Source: Actinostola sp. cb2023 (taxonomy: Eukaryota > Cnidaria > Anthozoa > Actiniaria > Actinostolidae). From it: a stretch of DNA of 64,000 nucleotides. Position 1 is the stretch's first letter. The number at the start of each line of letters is the position of its first letter. Below are positions 39,101 through 50,500 of this stretch, piece by piece. The DNA lies in assembly GCA_033675265.1 (NCBI GenBank), contig JAUJYZ010001569.1, positions 372,001 through 436,000 of the forward strand, written 5' to 3'. The translations under genes and the position numbers were made by a program. The notes beneath the pieces are model-generated. The model ran no database searches and was not told the origin of the DNA. It saw only the letters and a list, made by a program, of their open reading frames with translations.

Positions 39101-41864
39101 TTACCTTTAACGACTATCTGTACTTTAGATATAACGGGAAACCCTGATACCAAGATTAAACTACAGCCATAGTCACCACTATCAGCGGTCGTAGCCTTAG
39201 AGATGACCAATCACTTACCTTTAACGACTATCTGTACTTTAGATATAACGGGAACACCTGATACCATGATTAAACTACAGCCATAGTCACCACTATCAGC
39301 GGTCGTAGCCTTAGAGATGACCAATCACTTACCTTTAACGACTATCTGTACTTTAGATATAACGGGAAACCCTGATACCAAGATTAAACTACAGCCATAG
39401 TCACCACTATCAGCGGTCGTAGCCTTAGAGATGACCAATCACTTACCTTTAACGACTATCTGTACTTTAGATATAACGGGAACACCTGATACCATGATTA
39501 AACTACAGCCATAGTCACCACTATCAGCAATCGTAGCCTTAGAGATGACCAATCACTTACCTTTAACGACTATCTGTACTTTAGATATAACGGGAAACCC
39601 TGATACCATGATTAAACTACAGCCATAGTCACCACTATCAGCGGTCGTAGCCTTAGAGATGACCAATCACTTACCTTTAACGACTATCTGTACTTTAGAT
39701 ATAACGGGAACACCTGATACCATGATTAAACTACAGCCATAGTCACCACTATCAGCGGTCGTAGCCTTAGAGATGACCAATCACTTACCTTTAACGACTA
39801 TCTGTACTTTAGATATAACGGGAAACCCTGATACCAAGATTAAACTACAGCCATAGTCACCACTATCAGCGGTCGTAGCCTTAGAGATGACCAATCACTT
39901 ACCTTTAACGACTATCTGTACTTTAGATATAACGGGAACACCTGATACCATGATTAAACTACAGCCATAGTCACCACTATCAGCGGTCGTAGCCTTAGAG
40001 ATGACCAATCACTTACCTTTAACGACTATCTGTACTTTAGATATAACGGGAAACCCTGATACCATGATTAAACTACAGCCATAGTCACCACTATCAGCGG
40101 TCGTAGCCTTAGAGATGACCAATCACTTACCTTTAACGACTATCTGTACTTTAGATATAACGGGAACACCTGATACCATGATTAAACTACAGCCATAGTC
40201 ACCACTATCAGCGGTCGTAGCCTTAGAGATGACCAATCACTTACCTTTAACGACTATCTGTACTTTAGATATAACGGGAAACCCTGATACCAAGATTAAA
40301 CTACAGCCATAGTCACCACTATCAGCGGTCGTAGCCTTAGAGATGACCAATCACTTACCTTTAACGACTATCTGTACTTTAGATATAACGGGAACACCTG
40401 ATACCATGATTAAACTACAGCCATAGTCACCACTATCAGCGGTCGTAGCCTTAGAGATGACCAATCACTTACCTTTAACGACTATCTGTACTTTAGATAT
40501 AACGGGAAACCCTGATACCATGATTAAACTACAGCCATAGTCACCACTATCAGCGGTCGTAGCCTTAGAGATGACCAATCACTTACCTTTAACGACTATC
40601 TGTACTTTAGATATAACGGGAAACCCTGATACCATGATTAAACTACAGCCATAGTTACCACTATCAGCGGTCGTAGCCTTAGAGATGATCAATGTAGCAG
40701 TGGATGTTGATGATGTTGTTGTTCCTGTTGTTGTTGATGTTTTACTTAATCGATCTCGTAACGAGGCAGGACATGTAGAGGATACTTTCCATGACCAGCC
40801 ATTGTCATTATCGTCTGAGGCGAGTTCTACTTCTTCTCCATCAGTTGAAGTGTACAGGTTCCACGTGGGTGAGTACCTTGAGAATGCTACGCCACGTCCA
40901 CCATCTACAGTATAAACCCACTCAAGACGAATATCCTGACCAGCGGTTACATACATCACTTGCGATGGTGTTTTAGTAAACCTGGCATCTACAAATAACA
41001 AAGACATTGCTATCTAGAGGGTTCCTATGGCAACCATCGTGTGGATCAAGTACAGTGAAATATTTGTAAATGAGAAACTATTTTAATTCTCTTACGAGAA
41101 CCATTCATCTGACGCACAAGATGGCTACCTAAGTATTAGTTTAGTATTCTATGGAGGAATTCTATGCTTGCTCTATACCTAGGTGACCGTGTAACAGATA
41201 GAAATATTGAGAAAGTGCTTTAAACTGCGCGTAAAAACCCTTCTTATTGTTGACCCTAGCAAGAAAAGGGGCCTAAACGTAGAACATCGAGAAACAAACT
41301 CTGCGAGGGGATCGATTCGAACGCGTGACGATCGGTGATCAGTTTCCTTTCTATCGCCAACACTCAGAAGGCTTTTCATCGGTCATTTGTACGTAATTCC
41401 TTGTATTTCTGTCTGATTTCAAAAGGTACTTGTCATAACTAGTGTAGCTTGTTGTTCTTTACTTATTATTATTATTAGATTAATATTAAACAAAGTGAAC
41501 GCACCTATAGCAATAAGTCGTACTATAGACACGACAGGTGACCCAGAAATCATCACCAAACTACAGCCATATTCAGCACTATCTGCAGCTGTTACACTTG
41601 TTATAACTAGTGTAGCTTGTTGTTCTTTACTTATTCGTCCTTTAAAAGACGCAGGACAAGTCGGTGAGACACTCCATCTCCAGCCATTGTTCTTGTCTTC
41701 TGTTGCCAACTCTACCGTCGCTCCATTCGAGTAAAACAGATTCCATGAAGAAGAGTACTGCGCAAATGCGGTCATTCTGTTGCTGACTTCATATCCCCAC
41801 ACAAATCGAGCTGTCATACCAACACGCACATAGACGGTTTTTGGCGGGACCAGAGTAAATGTTG
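35343..41864 (-). CDS. Gene A: Ig-Ig-Ig-VWA-VWA extracellular protein (5' incomplete)
   Basis: Seven exons, all phase 1-1. Ig1 41864-41505 (120 codons); Ig2 40988-40587 (134); an 18-bp microexon 38461-38444; Ig3 38328-37966 (121); VWA1 37377-36808 (190, MIDAS DGSAS, TDGQS); a 33-bp exon 36316-36284; VWA2 35921-35343 (193, MIDAS DGSSS, TDGQS). Each Ig shares a W-x-Y motif, a TCPA segment and a YGCS F-strand motif, but has no cysteine at the usual B-strand position (LQWEY, LEWVY, FVWGY). VWA2 has ILE-MET-LEU where the MIDAS threonine is expected. It is probably an adhesion or recognition protein; function is inferred. No signal peptide exon was found, so it should lie upstream of 41864, probably beyond the transposon block. 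The 3' end is either the stop near 35326 or an unseen exon. Confidence 0.75.
35950..36165. repeat. (AAT)n microsatellite
   Basis: About 200 bp of AAT with few interruptions, in the gene A intron upstream (minus) of VWA2. Confidence 0.95.
37490..37965. repeat. 43-bp tandem array carrying CRE-like sites, about 11 copies
   Basis: The unit GTGACGTCACGTGGGTGTAT then ATCACTGTCAATATTCACCT repeats with a 43-bp period and some short units. Many copies contain TGACGTCA (cAMP-response-element consensus) overlapping CACGTG. The array lies immediately downstream (minus) of the Ig3 donor at 37966, and each unit repeats a donor-like ACAG/GTGAATATT, matching the true CACAG/GTAAATACT. Confidence 0.85.
38872..40590. 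repeat. 114-bp array of an Ig-exon 3' end with splice donor, 15 extra copies
   Basis: The last 114-bp block of gene A Ig2 (encoding ATTADSGDYGCSLIMVSG and the donor AAAG/GTAAGT, then TGATTGGTC) is repeated in tandem through the following intron with a 114-bp period. Copies alternate GGGAAACCC and GGGAACACC, giving a 228-bp higher-order unit, with ATG/AAG variants on top. Each unit has an in-frame TGA after the donor. Copies are nearly identical, so expansion is recent. Confidence 0.95.
41280..41372 (-). mobile_element. Possible tRNA-derived SINE fragment
   Basis: On the minus strand, GTTGGCGATAGAAAGG resembles an A box, and GCGTTCGAATCGATCCCC about 40 bases on resembles a B box. This spacing suits a tRNA-like polymerase III promoter. 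No tRNA cloverleaf was confirmed. Confidence 0.3.
41427..41469 (-). repeat. Duplicated fragment of the gene A Ig1 exon in its downstream intron
   Basis: ATAACTAGTGTAGCTTGTTG followed by TTCTTTACTTATT is repeated from inside Ig1 (about 41593-41633) with one difference. It lies just past the Ig1 donor at 41505, on the intron side, like a single-copy early stage of the arrays behind Ig2 and Ig3. Confidence 0.7.
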
Positions 41865-41874
41865 CTAGCAGAAG

Positions 41875-44506
41875 ATAGCAGTATTTTAGTAATAATAGTA
41901 GTACAGTAATAGTAGTATAGTAATAGTAGTATAGTAATAATAGTAGTATAGTAATAGTAGTAGTATAGTAATAGTAGTAGTATAGTAATAGTAGTATAGT
42001 AATAGTAGTAGTATAGTAATAATAGTAGTATAGTAATAGTAGTAGTATAGTAATAATAGTAGTATAGTAATAGTAGTATAGTAATAGTAGTATAGTAATA
42101 GTAGTAGTATAGTAATAATAGTAGTATAGTAATAATAGTAGTATAGTAATAGTAGTAGTATAGTAATAATAGTAGTATAGTAATAATAGTAGTAGAGTAA
42201 TAATAGTAGTATAGTAATAATAGTAGTATAGTAATAGTAGTAGTATAGTAATAATAGCAGTATAGTAATAATAGTAGTATAGTAATAATAGTAGTATAGT
42301 AATAATAGTAGTATAGTAATAATAGTAGTATAGTAATAATAGTAGTAGTATAGTAATAATAGTAGTATAGTAATAATAGTAGTATAGCTGTAATAATAGT
42401 AGTATAGTAATAATAGTAGTATAGTAATAATAGTAGTATAGTAATAATAGTAGTATAGTAATAATAGCAGTATAGCTGTAATAATAGTAGTATAGTAATA
42501 ATAGTAGTATAGTAATAATAGTAGTATAGTAATAATAGTAGTATAGTAATAATAGTAGTATAGTAATAATAGTAGTATAGTAATAGTAGTAGTATAGTAA
42601 TAATAGTAGTATAGTAATAATAGTAGTATAGTAATAATAGTAGTAGAGTAATAATAGTAGTAGAGTAATAATAGTAGTAGAGTAATAATAGTAGTAGAGT
42701 AATAATAGTAGTAGAGTAATAATAGTAGTATAGTAATAGTAGTAGTATAGTAATAATAGCAGTATAGTAATAGTAGTAGTAGAGTAATAATAGTAGTAGA
42801 GTAATAATAGTAGTATAGTAATAATAGTAGTATAGTAATAATAGTAGTATAGTAATAATAGTAGTAGAGTAATAATAGTAGTAGAGTAATAATAGTAGTA
42901 TAGTAATAATAGTAGTATAGTAATAATAGTAGTATAGTAATAGTAGTAGTAGAGTAATAATAGTAGTATAGTAATAATAGCAGTATAGTAATAATAGTAG
43001 TATAGTAATAATAGTAGTATAGTAATAATAGTAGTATAGTAATAATAGTAGTAGAGTAATAATAGTAGTATAGTAATAATAGTAGTAGAGTAATAATAGT
43101 AGTAGAGTAATAATAGTAGTAGAGTAATAATAGTAGTAGAGTAATAATAGTAATAATAGTAGTATAGTAATAATAGTAGTATAGTAATAATAGTAGTATA
43201 GTAATAGTAGTAGTATAGTATATAGTAGTAGTAGTAGTAGTAGAGTAATAATAGTAGTAGAGTAATAATAGTAGTAGAGTAATAATAGTAGTAGAGTAAT
43301 AATAGTAGTAGAGTAATAATAGTAGTAGAGTAATATATAGTAGTAGAGTAATAATAGTAGTAGAGTAATAATAGTAGTAGAGTAATAATAATAGTAGTAG
43401 AGTAATAATAGTAGTATAGTAATAATAGTAGTATAGTAATAATAGTAGTATAGTAATAATAGTAGTATAGTAATAATAGTAGTAGAGTAATAATAGTAGT
43501 ATAGTAATAATAGTAGTAGAGTAATAATAGTAGTATAGTAATAATAGTAGTAGAGTAATAATAGTAGTAGAGTAATAATAGTAGTAGAGTAATAATAGTA
43601 GTATAGTAATAATAGTAGTAGAGTAATAAGTAGTAGTAGTATAGTAATAATAGTAGTATAGTAATAATAGTAGTAGAGTAATAATAGTAGTAGAGTAATA
43701 ATAGTAGTAGAGTAATAATAGTAGTAGAGTAATAATAGTAGTAGAGTAATAATAGTAGTAGAGTAATAATAGTAGTATAGTAATAATAGTAGTAGAGTAA
43801 TAATAGTAGTATAGTAATAATAATAGTAGTATAGTAGTAAGTAATAGTAGTAGAGTAATAATAGTAGTAGAGTAATAATAGTAGTAGAGTAATAATAGTA
43901 GTAGAGTAATAATAGTAGTAGAGTAATAATAGTAGTAGAGTAATAATAGTAGTATAGTAATAATAGTAGTATAGTAATAATAGTAGTATAGTAATAATAG
44001 TAGTATAGTAATAATAGTAGTATAGTAATAATAGTAGTATAGTAATAATAGTAATAGTAATAATAGTATAGTAGTAGTATAGTAGTAGTAGAGTAATAAT
44101 AGTAGTAGAGTAATAATAGTAGTATAGTAATAATATATAGTAGTATAATAATAATAGTAGTATAGTAATAATAGTAGTATAGTAATAGTAGTAGTATAGT
44201 AATAATAGTAGTATAGTAATAATAGTAGTATAGTAATAATAGTAGTAGTAATAATAGTAGTAATAATAGTAGTAGAGTAATAGTAGTAGTAGAGTAATAA
44301 TAGTAGTATAGTAATAATAGTAGTATAGTAATAATAGTAGTATAGTAATAATAGTAGTATAGTAATAGTAGTAGTATAGTAGTATAGTAATAATAGTAGT
44401 ATAGTAATAATAGTAGTATAGTAATAATAGTAGTATAGTAATAGTAGTAGTATAGTAATAATAGTAGTTAATAGTAATAATAGCAGTATAGTAATAATAG
44501 TAGTAG
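41875..44506. repeat. TAG/TAA-rich microsatellite, left flank of the large transposon
   Basis: About 2.6 kb of a roughly 17-base unit, ATAGTAATAATAGTAGT, with ATAG/AGAG variants. It contains no exon. The same array in the same orientation resumes at 62200. Confidence 0.95.
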
Positions 44507-44534
44507 GGGTGTTCGGAAAACTAAGACCACCAAA

Positions 44535-44597
44535 ACTAAGACCCTAAGACCCTAAGACCCTAAGACCCTAAGACCCTAAGACCCTAAGACCCTAAGA
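44535..44597. repeat. (CCCTAAGA)n array in the left transposon arm
   Basis: About eight copies of CCCTAAGA, the complement of TTAGGGTC up to phase, placed about 28 bp inside the element end. Telomere-like hexamer plus TC. Confidence 0.95.
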
Positions 44598-44925
44598 AAT
44601 TATAAAATGTCCAAATCAGGCAAATCCAATGTCCTGTACTTCAATATTGGGTGAGGAAAGGCTGTGTTCGCACCACGTTCATCTTCAAAATTCAATTACT
44701 ATTTTTCTCTGATTCAGTGATTAGAGCAGAAATCCAGTGATTCCCGGCTCGATATGCCGAAAATGACTTAAAATATCCTGTCTTTTAGGCAGTACCATGA
44801 ATAAAACCACCCCCAGAATAACAGCTTCTTACTTTGAGGAGTAAAATTCACGTGTCCAGTGGTTTTCCAGTTGCAGTTTTTCAAATCAATTGGCCAAGAG
44901 ATAAGTTGTTTTTTACCGATTCAGC

Positions 44926-46938
44926 CACAGGCAGCCCAACCATTGCTTTTGAGGCTACTAAATAATTCAATAAAATGATATTTGCGTCTTTTTTTGATGG
45001 GCTTCCTGTGGTAGAGCGCGCGCGCGCAATACGTATTATGTTGGGTTCCCTGTGTTGAGTAATGTCCTATGTTGGGCTTCCTGTGTGCATCTTGCGGGAT
45101 GCGCCCGCAGCAAATGTGTATATTTACACAAGGTATGAAACTAGGTCACGTGACAAATACGTTTTTGCTCCTAATTTTGTGATTGTGATGTGAAAATTCA
45201 ATTTTTCTTCGAATGACTAAACTTTACCGTATTCTCGAAACACTTTGTAAGTATCAGTCGTCTAACTTCAACGTACGCTGAGAAACTAATTTTTGAAATT
45301 TTGAGCGTCGTGGCCCGATGTGCGGCGCAAGTAGCTGGTGCACTTTTCCGTGAAGCAGTCGGATTTTACCTTCGAGAAGGCATCGACAAGCGCTCGGCAG
45401 ATCTGAACTGTGCTCTTTTTGACAAGTTTTAACATTTATATGTTCACTAAACATGAGTCAAAACATCTACAATACACTTTCTTTGTTTTCTGTTTTGACT
45501 TCTGTAAATTATTTGTTTTGTATTTTGATTTTTATCGATTAAAATCTTGAAAATTGACGCATTGTGTTTTATAAATGCTGAATAGTCTCAATATTTAGTA
45601 CTGCACAACACATTTGCTATCAGTACTTGTACACAAAATGACAAACAAACGTATTTATTTCAACAATAAGTCTACTAGCTTTTTACACACTGTTTTGCCG
45701 TTCTTTCTTTGCAATTTATTCACTATATTGATCAGTAATAGCATGGATAAATAATAACAATGAAATAAATATTATACACAATCGACAAGTTGTGAATGAA
45801 TAACAAACATCGCAGTTGGAAGCGATAAGCTTACTTACGTTCTTACGAAAAATACGCCGTTAAAATTACTCTGTGTTTCTCTCAGATGATAGTAAGCTTA
45901 TTTGCTAATTGTGTTGTGCTATTTAAATGACAATAACGAACAACTGTTAATATTTTAGTTCACGGCAGCTTCAACTGCTTCACAAGTCCTTCGCCATTCA
46001 TGTCTCCTTCGATGTCCGAGTGAATTGAGTTCGTCTATATTTTTGCTTCACTGATGGTTTATGCTGTGTTGGCGTTCCCTTGTGTCAGAAGAACTATAAG
46101 TAAAGTACAAAATTATGTCAAACACTCAGTAATGTTTAAACAGATAAAGTACCATCAGTCAGTTGAAAGAGGTTCCTTTTTGAAGTGTATTTCGATCACT
46201 GACACACAAGTCAAATAGCTCAGTCATAATTTATGGGAAAAAACTGATTTGTTGAGGAGTATTAAGTAGCCCTTCTGCCCTAGTATATATAAGTCCTTTT
46301 ATTAGAGAACATTTATAGCAATCTACTACGTAAAAACCATGACAAAAAGTAATTTTAGTTCAGTTTATTTTCAACAAAACTTTCTCACGTGTCGAGCAAA
46401 ACATATCCAAAGTTTCTCCACCATTCAAAATGAAAAAGGACTACTTTAAAACCGTCGAATTTCTTCTAAATTTACTTAAAGTTGACATGAATTGTGAACT
46501 TCTAAACTTACCATGAATAGGGAAAAGAATCCCAACGTTTACACCGATAAAAACAGTCTTTCTTGATATGAACTTCTCTTCCACGCCCCGCCATTAGCGA
46601 CAAAATAACGACTTAACCCTGGGTACCCCCCACGGGCCTGTAGCGTACGACGACTTCGGCTCTTCGGCTCACGGAAAAGTGCACCAGCTACTTGCGCCGC
46701 ACATCAGGCCATGATACGCCATCAGTTTCACACCTTGTGTAAAAATACACATGTACTGCGGGACGCGCGGGACGCACACAGGGATCCCAACATCATCAAT
46801 TTCTATGCACAGGGAACCCAACATAATACGTATTGCGCGCGTGCGCTCTCTACCACAGGAAACCCATCAAAAAAAAGACGTAAATATCACTTTATTCATT
46901 ATTTAGCAGCCTCAAAAGGAATGGTTGGGCTGCCTGTG
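44926..46938. mobile_element. Nested 2.0-kb element with CACAGGCAGCCC ends and 7-bp duplication
   Basis: Inverted ends CACAGGCAGCCCAACCATT and complement; arms of about 210 bp. ATTCAGC flanks both sides (44919-44925 and 46939-46945). The uninterrupted sequence TTACCGATTCAGCGACAAAG exists in the right transposon arm (complement, about 61715), an empty-site control. An inner inverted pair (GTGCGGCGCAAGTAGCTGGT, about 45320 and 46690) is present. The interior 45142-46670 has no supported gene. Confidence 0.85.
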
Positions 46939-47014
46939 ATTCAGCGACAAAGCAGCCGCCATCTTCGACACAGGAAACCCAAACACAATTATGCCCCACC
47001 ACAGGAAACCCATA

Positions 47015-47591
47015 TTTTTCTCAGTTGCAAAAACAACTAACTTTATATACCTGAGTATCAGAAGTTTTGTTATTATAATATTTTCAAAACAAAAAGGATG
47101 ACGTCGTCAATACATGACATCATCGGTCAAGTGACTTATAGAAAATGGTTTATTTCTCCCGTATAAAGTGAACATTTGGATTGCACCCAAACTTGATGAG
47201 TATACATAAAACTGAAAATGTCAGCCAACATGCAAATAAAAATTACAATAATTACACGAATAAACTTCAAGCACGAGTGGTGACCCGGCCTATATAGATT
47301 TCAACAGTACTTTTATACTTGGACAGAGTAACTTACATAGCTTGTAAAAGCTTATTGAATCTAAACGTTGCCTGATATTTTATAACCAGGGCTGGTAATC
47401 GAGCTCCTGTTTTAGCAAGTTGGCATGCGACTGTTGTAAGTTTGCGTTCGCTGCTACCTGAACAAAACTGCTGTTAAAATAAGGAAATCCTCACACAGTA
47501 GAACTTGGTTGTTGTTTTTGCACTTGGGATCCATTTAGAAGGGTTGTCAGGTGATGGGTACATCCAGCGTTCTTTGTGTGAAAGAACCATG
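47015..47591. other. 3' flank of the transposase gene
   Basis: Non-coding sequence between the transposon arm and the transposase stop codon, probably its 3' untranslated region. No clear polyadenylation signal was singled out. Confidence 0.4.
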
Positions 47592-50500
47592 TCAAAGGGG
47601 ATAATTTTTGTTTCTCCTGATAAACCCTGTCTTGCATGCTCGACACTCCTTTGCCTTTGGTTCGTCTTCGAGCAGGATCACGATGAATGGCTCATCGTTA
47701 TGGTGGACGGCAGGGGTGAATCCCTTGAGGTCAGTGCCGGTTTCGGTGGTTGTTTTCTGTTGGATGCCGGCTCCGCTGCATGGTGGGCGCCATGAGGTTT
47801 TGTTTCTGCCTCCTTTCTTTCCAGCAGTAGTGTTGCCCGTGGGAAGGAGGAGGCCAGCCCTCGAGGGATTGATATTTTTTTGCATCTGCTTCATATGCGA
47901 CTCGACCAAACCAATCTTTATCGCTACGGAAAGGCTATGTTTGCACACAGAATCGTGTTTATACGCTGGACAAACACATGACACATGATGTGCGTGTGTG
48001 GTACACACATAATAACCGTTCTTAGCAGATTTAGAGGCCACGAAGTACTTAACTTTGGCCGTAGCAGCAAGCGTTGGTTCTCTTTGAATGGCTCCAGTGC
48101 TGTTCAGTAATACTAATATTGCTTCAGTCAAACTTTTGATTAGTTCGTCTGAATAGCCCCTCTTGGCTTTCACCTGCTCTCCGACGATTTGTGGGACTGT
48201 AATGAACTCGCTGATTGTGTCGACGTCATTGTCGTCATCCTTCTGAGTATCTGTCGGTGGGCTAACAGTTATTTGCTTTTCCGCCATGGCATCTTGCACA
48301 GAAAGCTGGTTGAACTTTCTGATGTATTCCTCCCTCTGTTTATGTGTCCACTCGACGAACCAGGTATCTGGTGGTACCAGAAGATATTTGGTGATGTCTG
48401 CTAGCTCGTACTCGTTGCTTCCGCCATAAAGGGCACCTCAGTTCCATTTCGTCCATTTGGTGCTTCATTTGCGGCTTCATAACGTGGACTAAAAATTGAA
48501 GTTTAGACAAATCCTCTTTACCTTTGTGATTCTTTATGAAAGCCTCTTTCCTACGAGTCAGCATGTTGTTAAGACTCTCTGACTGATGCGTATAACACCT
48601 TTCTGGTGCTCCTTTGCTACCCATCGGCAGATAAGCTTTCTTACGGGCTTTACCAATCATGGATTTTTTAAACATCTCGTAATGATTGTTCAAATAGGCC
48701 CAAAACTTTGGCTGATATTGTTCGTTCTTATTTAAAACCTCTCGTTCTTTATCCTCCAAAAGCTGTTTCATAGAGTCTAGTCTTGCTCTTAAGTCTTTGC
48801 TGCCCCAAGCGTCTAAAATACCTTCTTCTTCTTTTTTTCCAAACACAGAATCGATAAAATAGGCCTGACGATTACCCCTAATGCCTATTGTGTTTAACTT
48901 ATCTTTGCAGTTTCCTTTAAAATGGGCAAAGCATCGTAACCCTTTCGCATTGATCAGCGCCTCATCGAGACTTTGGTGAAGTGCCAGTTCCCCGTCGGTT
49001 ATAAATCCCTTTGCATTCTCTGCAAGCCCTGGCGACGCTGCTGTCACATCATTCACTATAGTTTTGAAAGTTAATTTTGTCTTAGAATGATGAAGAGCTG
49101 TTGCCAATGAAAATTGGAGGTGCTTGGCTCCGTTTTGACTTCAGAAACATATTCAATTCCTGTAACAAAAGGGCGTCACTTCATACTTTCCAAAGGAAAA
49201 TGTGGGATCCACGCTTAGTGGATATGACGCAATTTTGTCGGTGCAGAATCGCCTCAGATCTTGACACATTTGCTGGTTCCCTAAAATCCACAGATCTTCA
49301 GGGACGTCTCGGTGAGAGATTACTACTTCTTCATCTGCTTCCTTAGCGAACCTTAACAACTCGTCTATAGGGTCGGCGGAGTTCTTCTGCAACTGCCCAA
49401 TCTTATACACCTGCTTTATTGAGCGTGGCAGCTGCCCAATATGGTCTGCTTTAGATGGACCCCCGACCTCTTCTCTTAAATTCTCGTAAACAGTTCGGGC
49501 AGGTTCTTTGATCACGCGTTCCCTTATGGTTTCTATTACGCTCTTCTGACATGAATAAAATGGCATTGTTGAGTTTTTGGTCAAGGCATGTCGTTTCACT
49601 TCAAAATCTACAGTGTCCTCTCCTGACGCAACATGGTACTGCAGAAGACACACGTTGTTTACTATTGCACCTTGTCTGTCAAACAGCAGAAATACCGATC
49701 TACACAGTCCAGCGAAATTCCTTTTAGAGTTTATGTTTAGATGGCACTGGTCGTTGGACGTAAGCGGCGTGGTTTTTCTGCTGATCACATTCCATTGAAT
49801 TTCATTAGGTGGTTCATTGACCATTTCAACCGTCCATGTTCCAATGCGCAATACGTCTTTATAGGTCCCGTTCATGTCACACTTTATGTCTTCCCAATGT
49901 TTAAATTTTGTCGTGTCCATGATGAATGCCTTGTTTGACCGCACTTTCAATGGCACTTTGGAACATTGTGCCGTTTTGTTGACATCCTTGTTTGTCAAAA
50001 TGTTCAGTGCTTGCAGTGGCGTATATCGCTGTTTTTTCCCTTCATGAAAGATGGGTAAACATTTGTCACCATTATAGAACGTAGGTTCATCCACGCGGCC
50101 GTTCTGCAAAGGAAAGCCGATTTGCTCAGATTTCAAAGATAACTGATAATAGATCAGAAAAGACAGTATTTCTTACTTTGATCGATATTGGTGAAGCTGG
50201 GAGGATGATCTTTTCTTCCGCTGATGGTGCTGCAGCCTGTGAAAGTTGCAACAGAAACATGGATATTAGCGCATCACTTTATTACATCGGATCCAGCTCC
50301 ATGGCAATCAGCCTATTCCACAGTTGTAACAAAGTGTATTTTACTCGCTTCTTGTTCTCAGTCATTTCGAATCGAAAGTCGGAAAATATACGGTCGAGCA
50401 ATACTCCAGAAACATCTATTTCATTCATTCGTTCGTTACGGTTGTTCGTTCGTTCATCCATTCATTCGTTCGTTTCACATATACTATATACTATATAATA

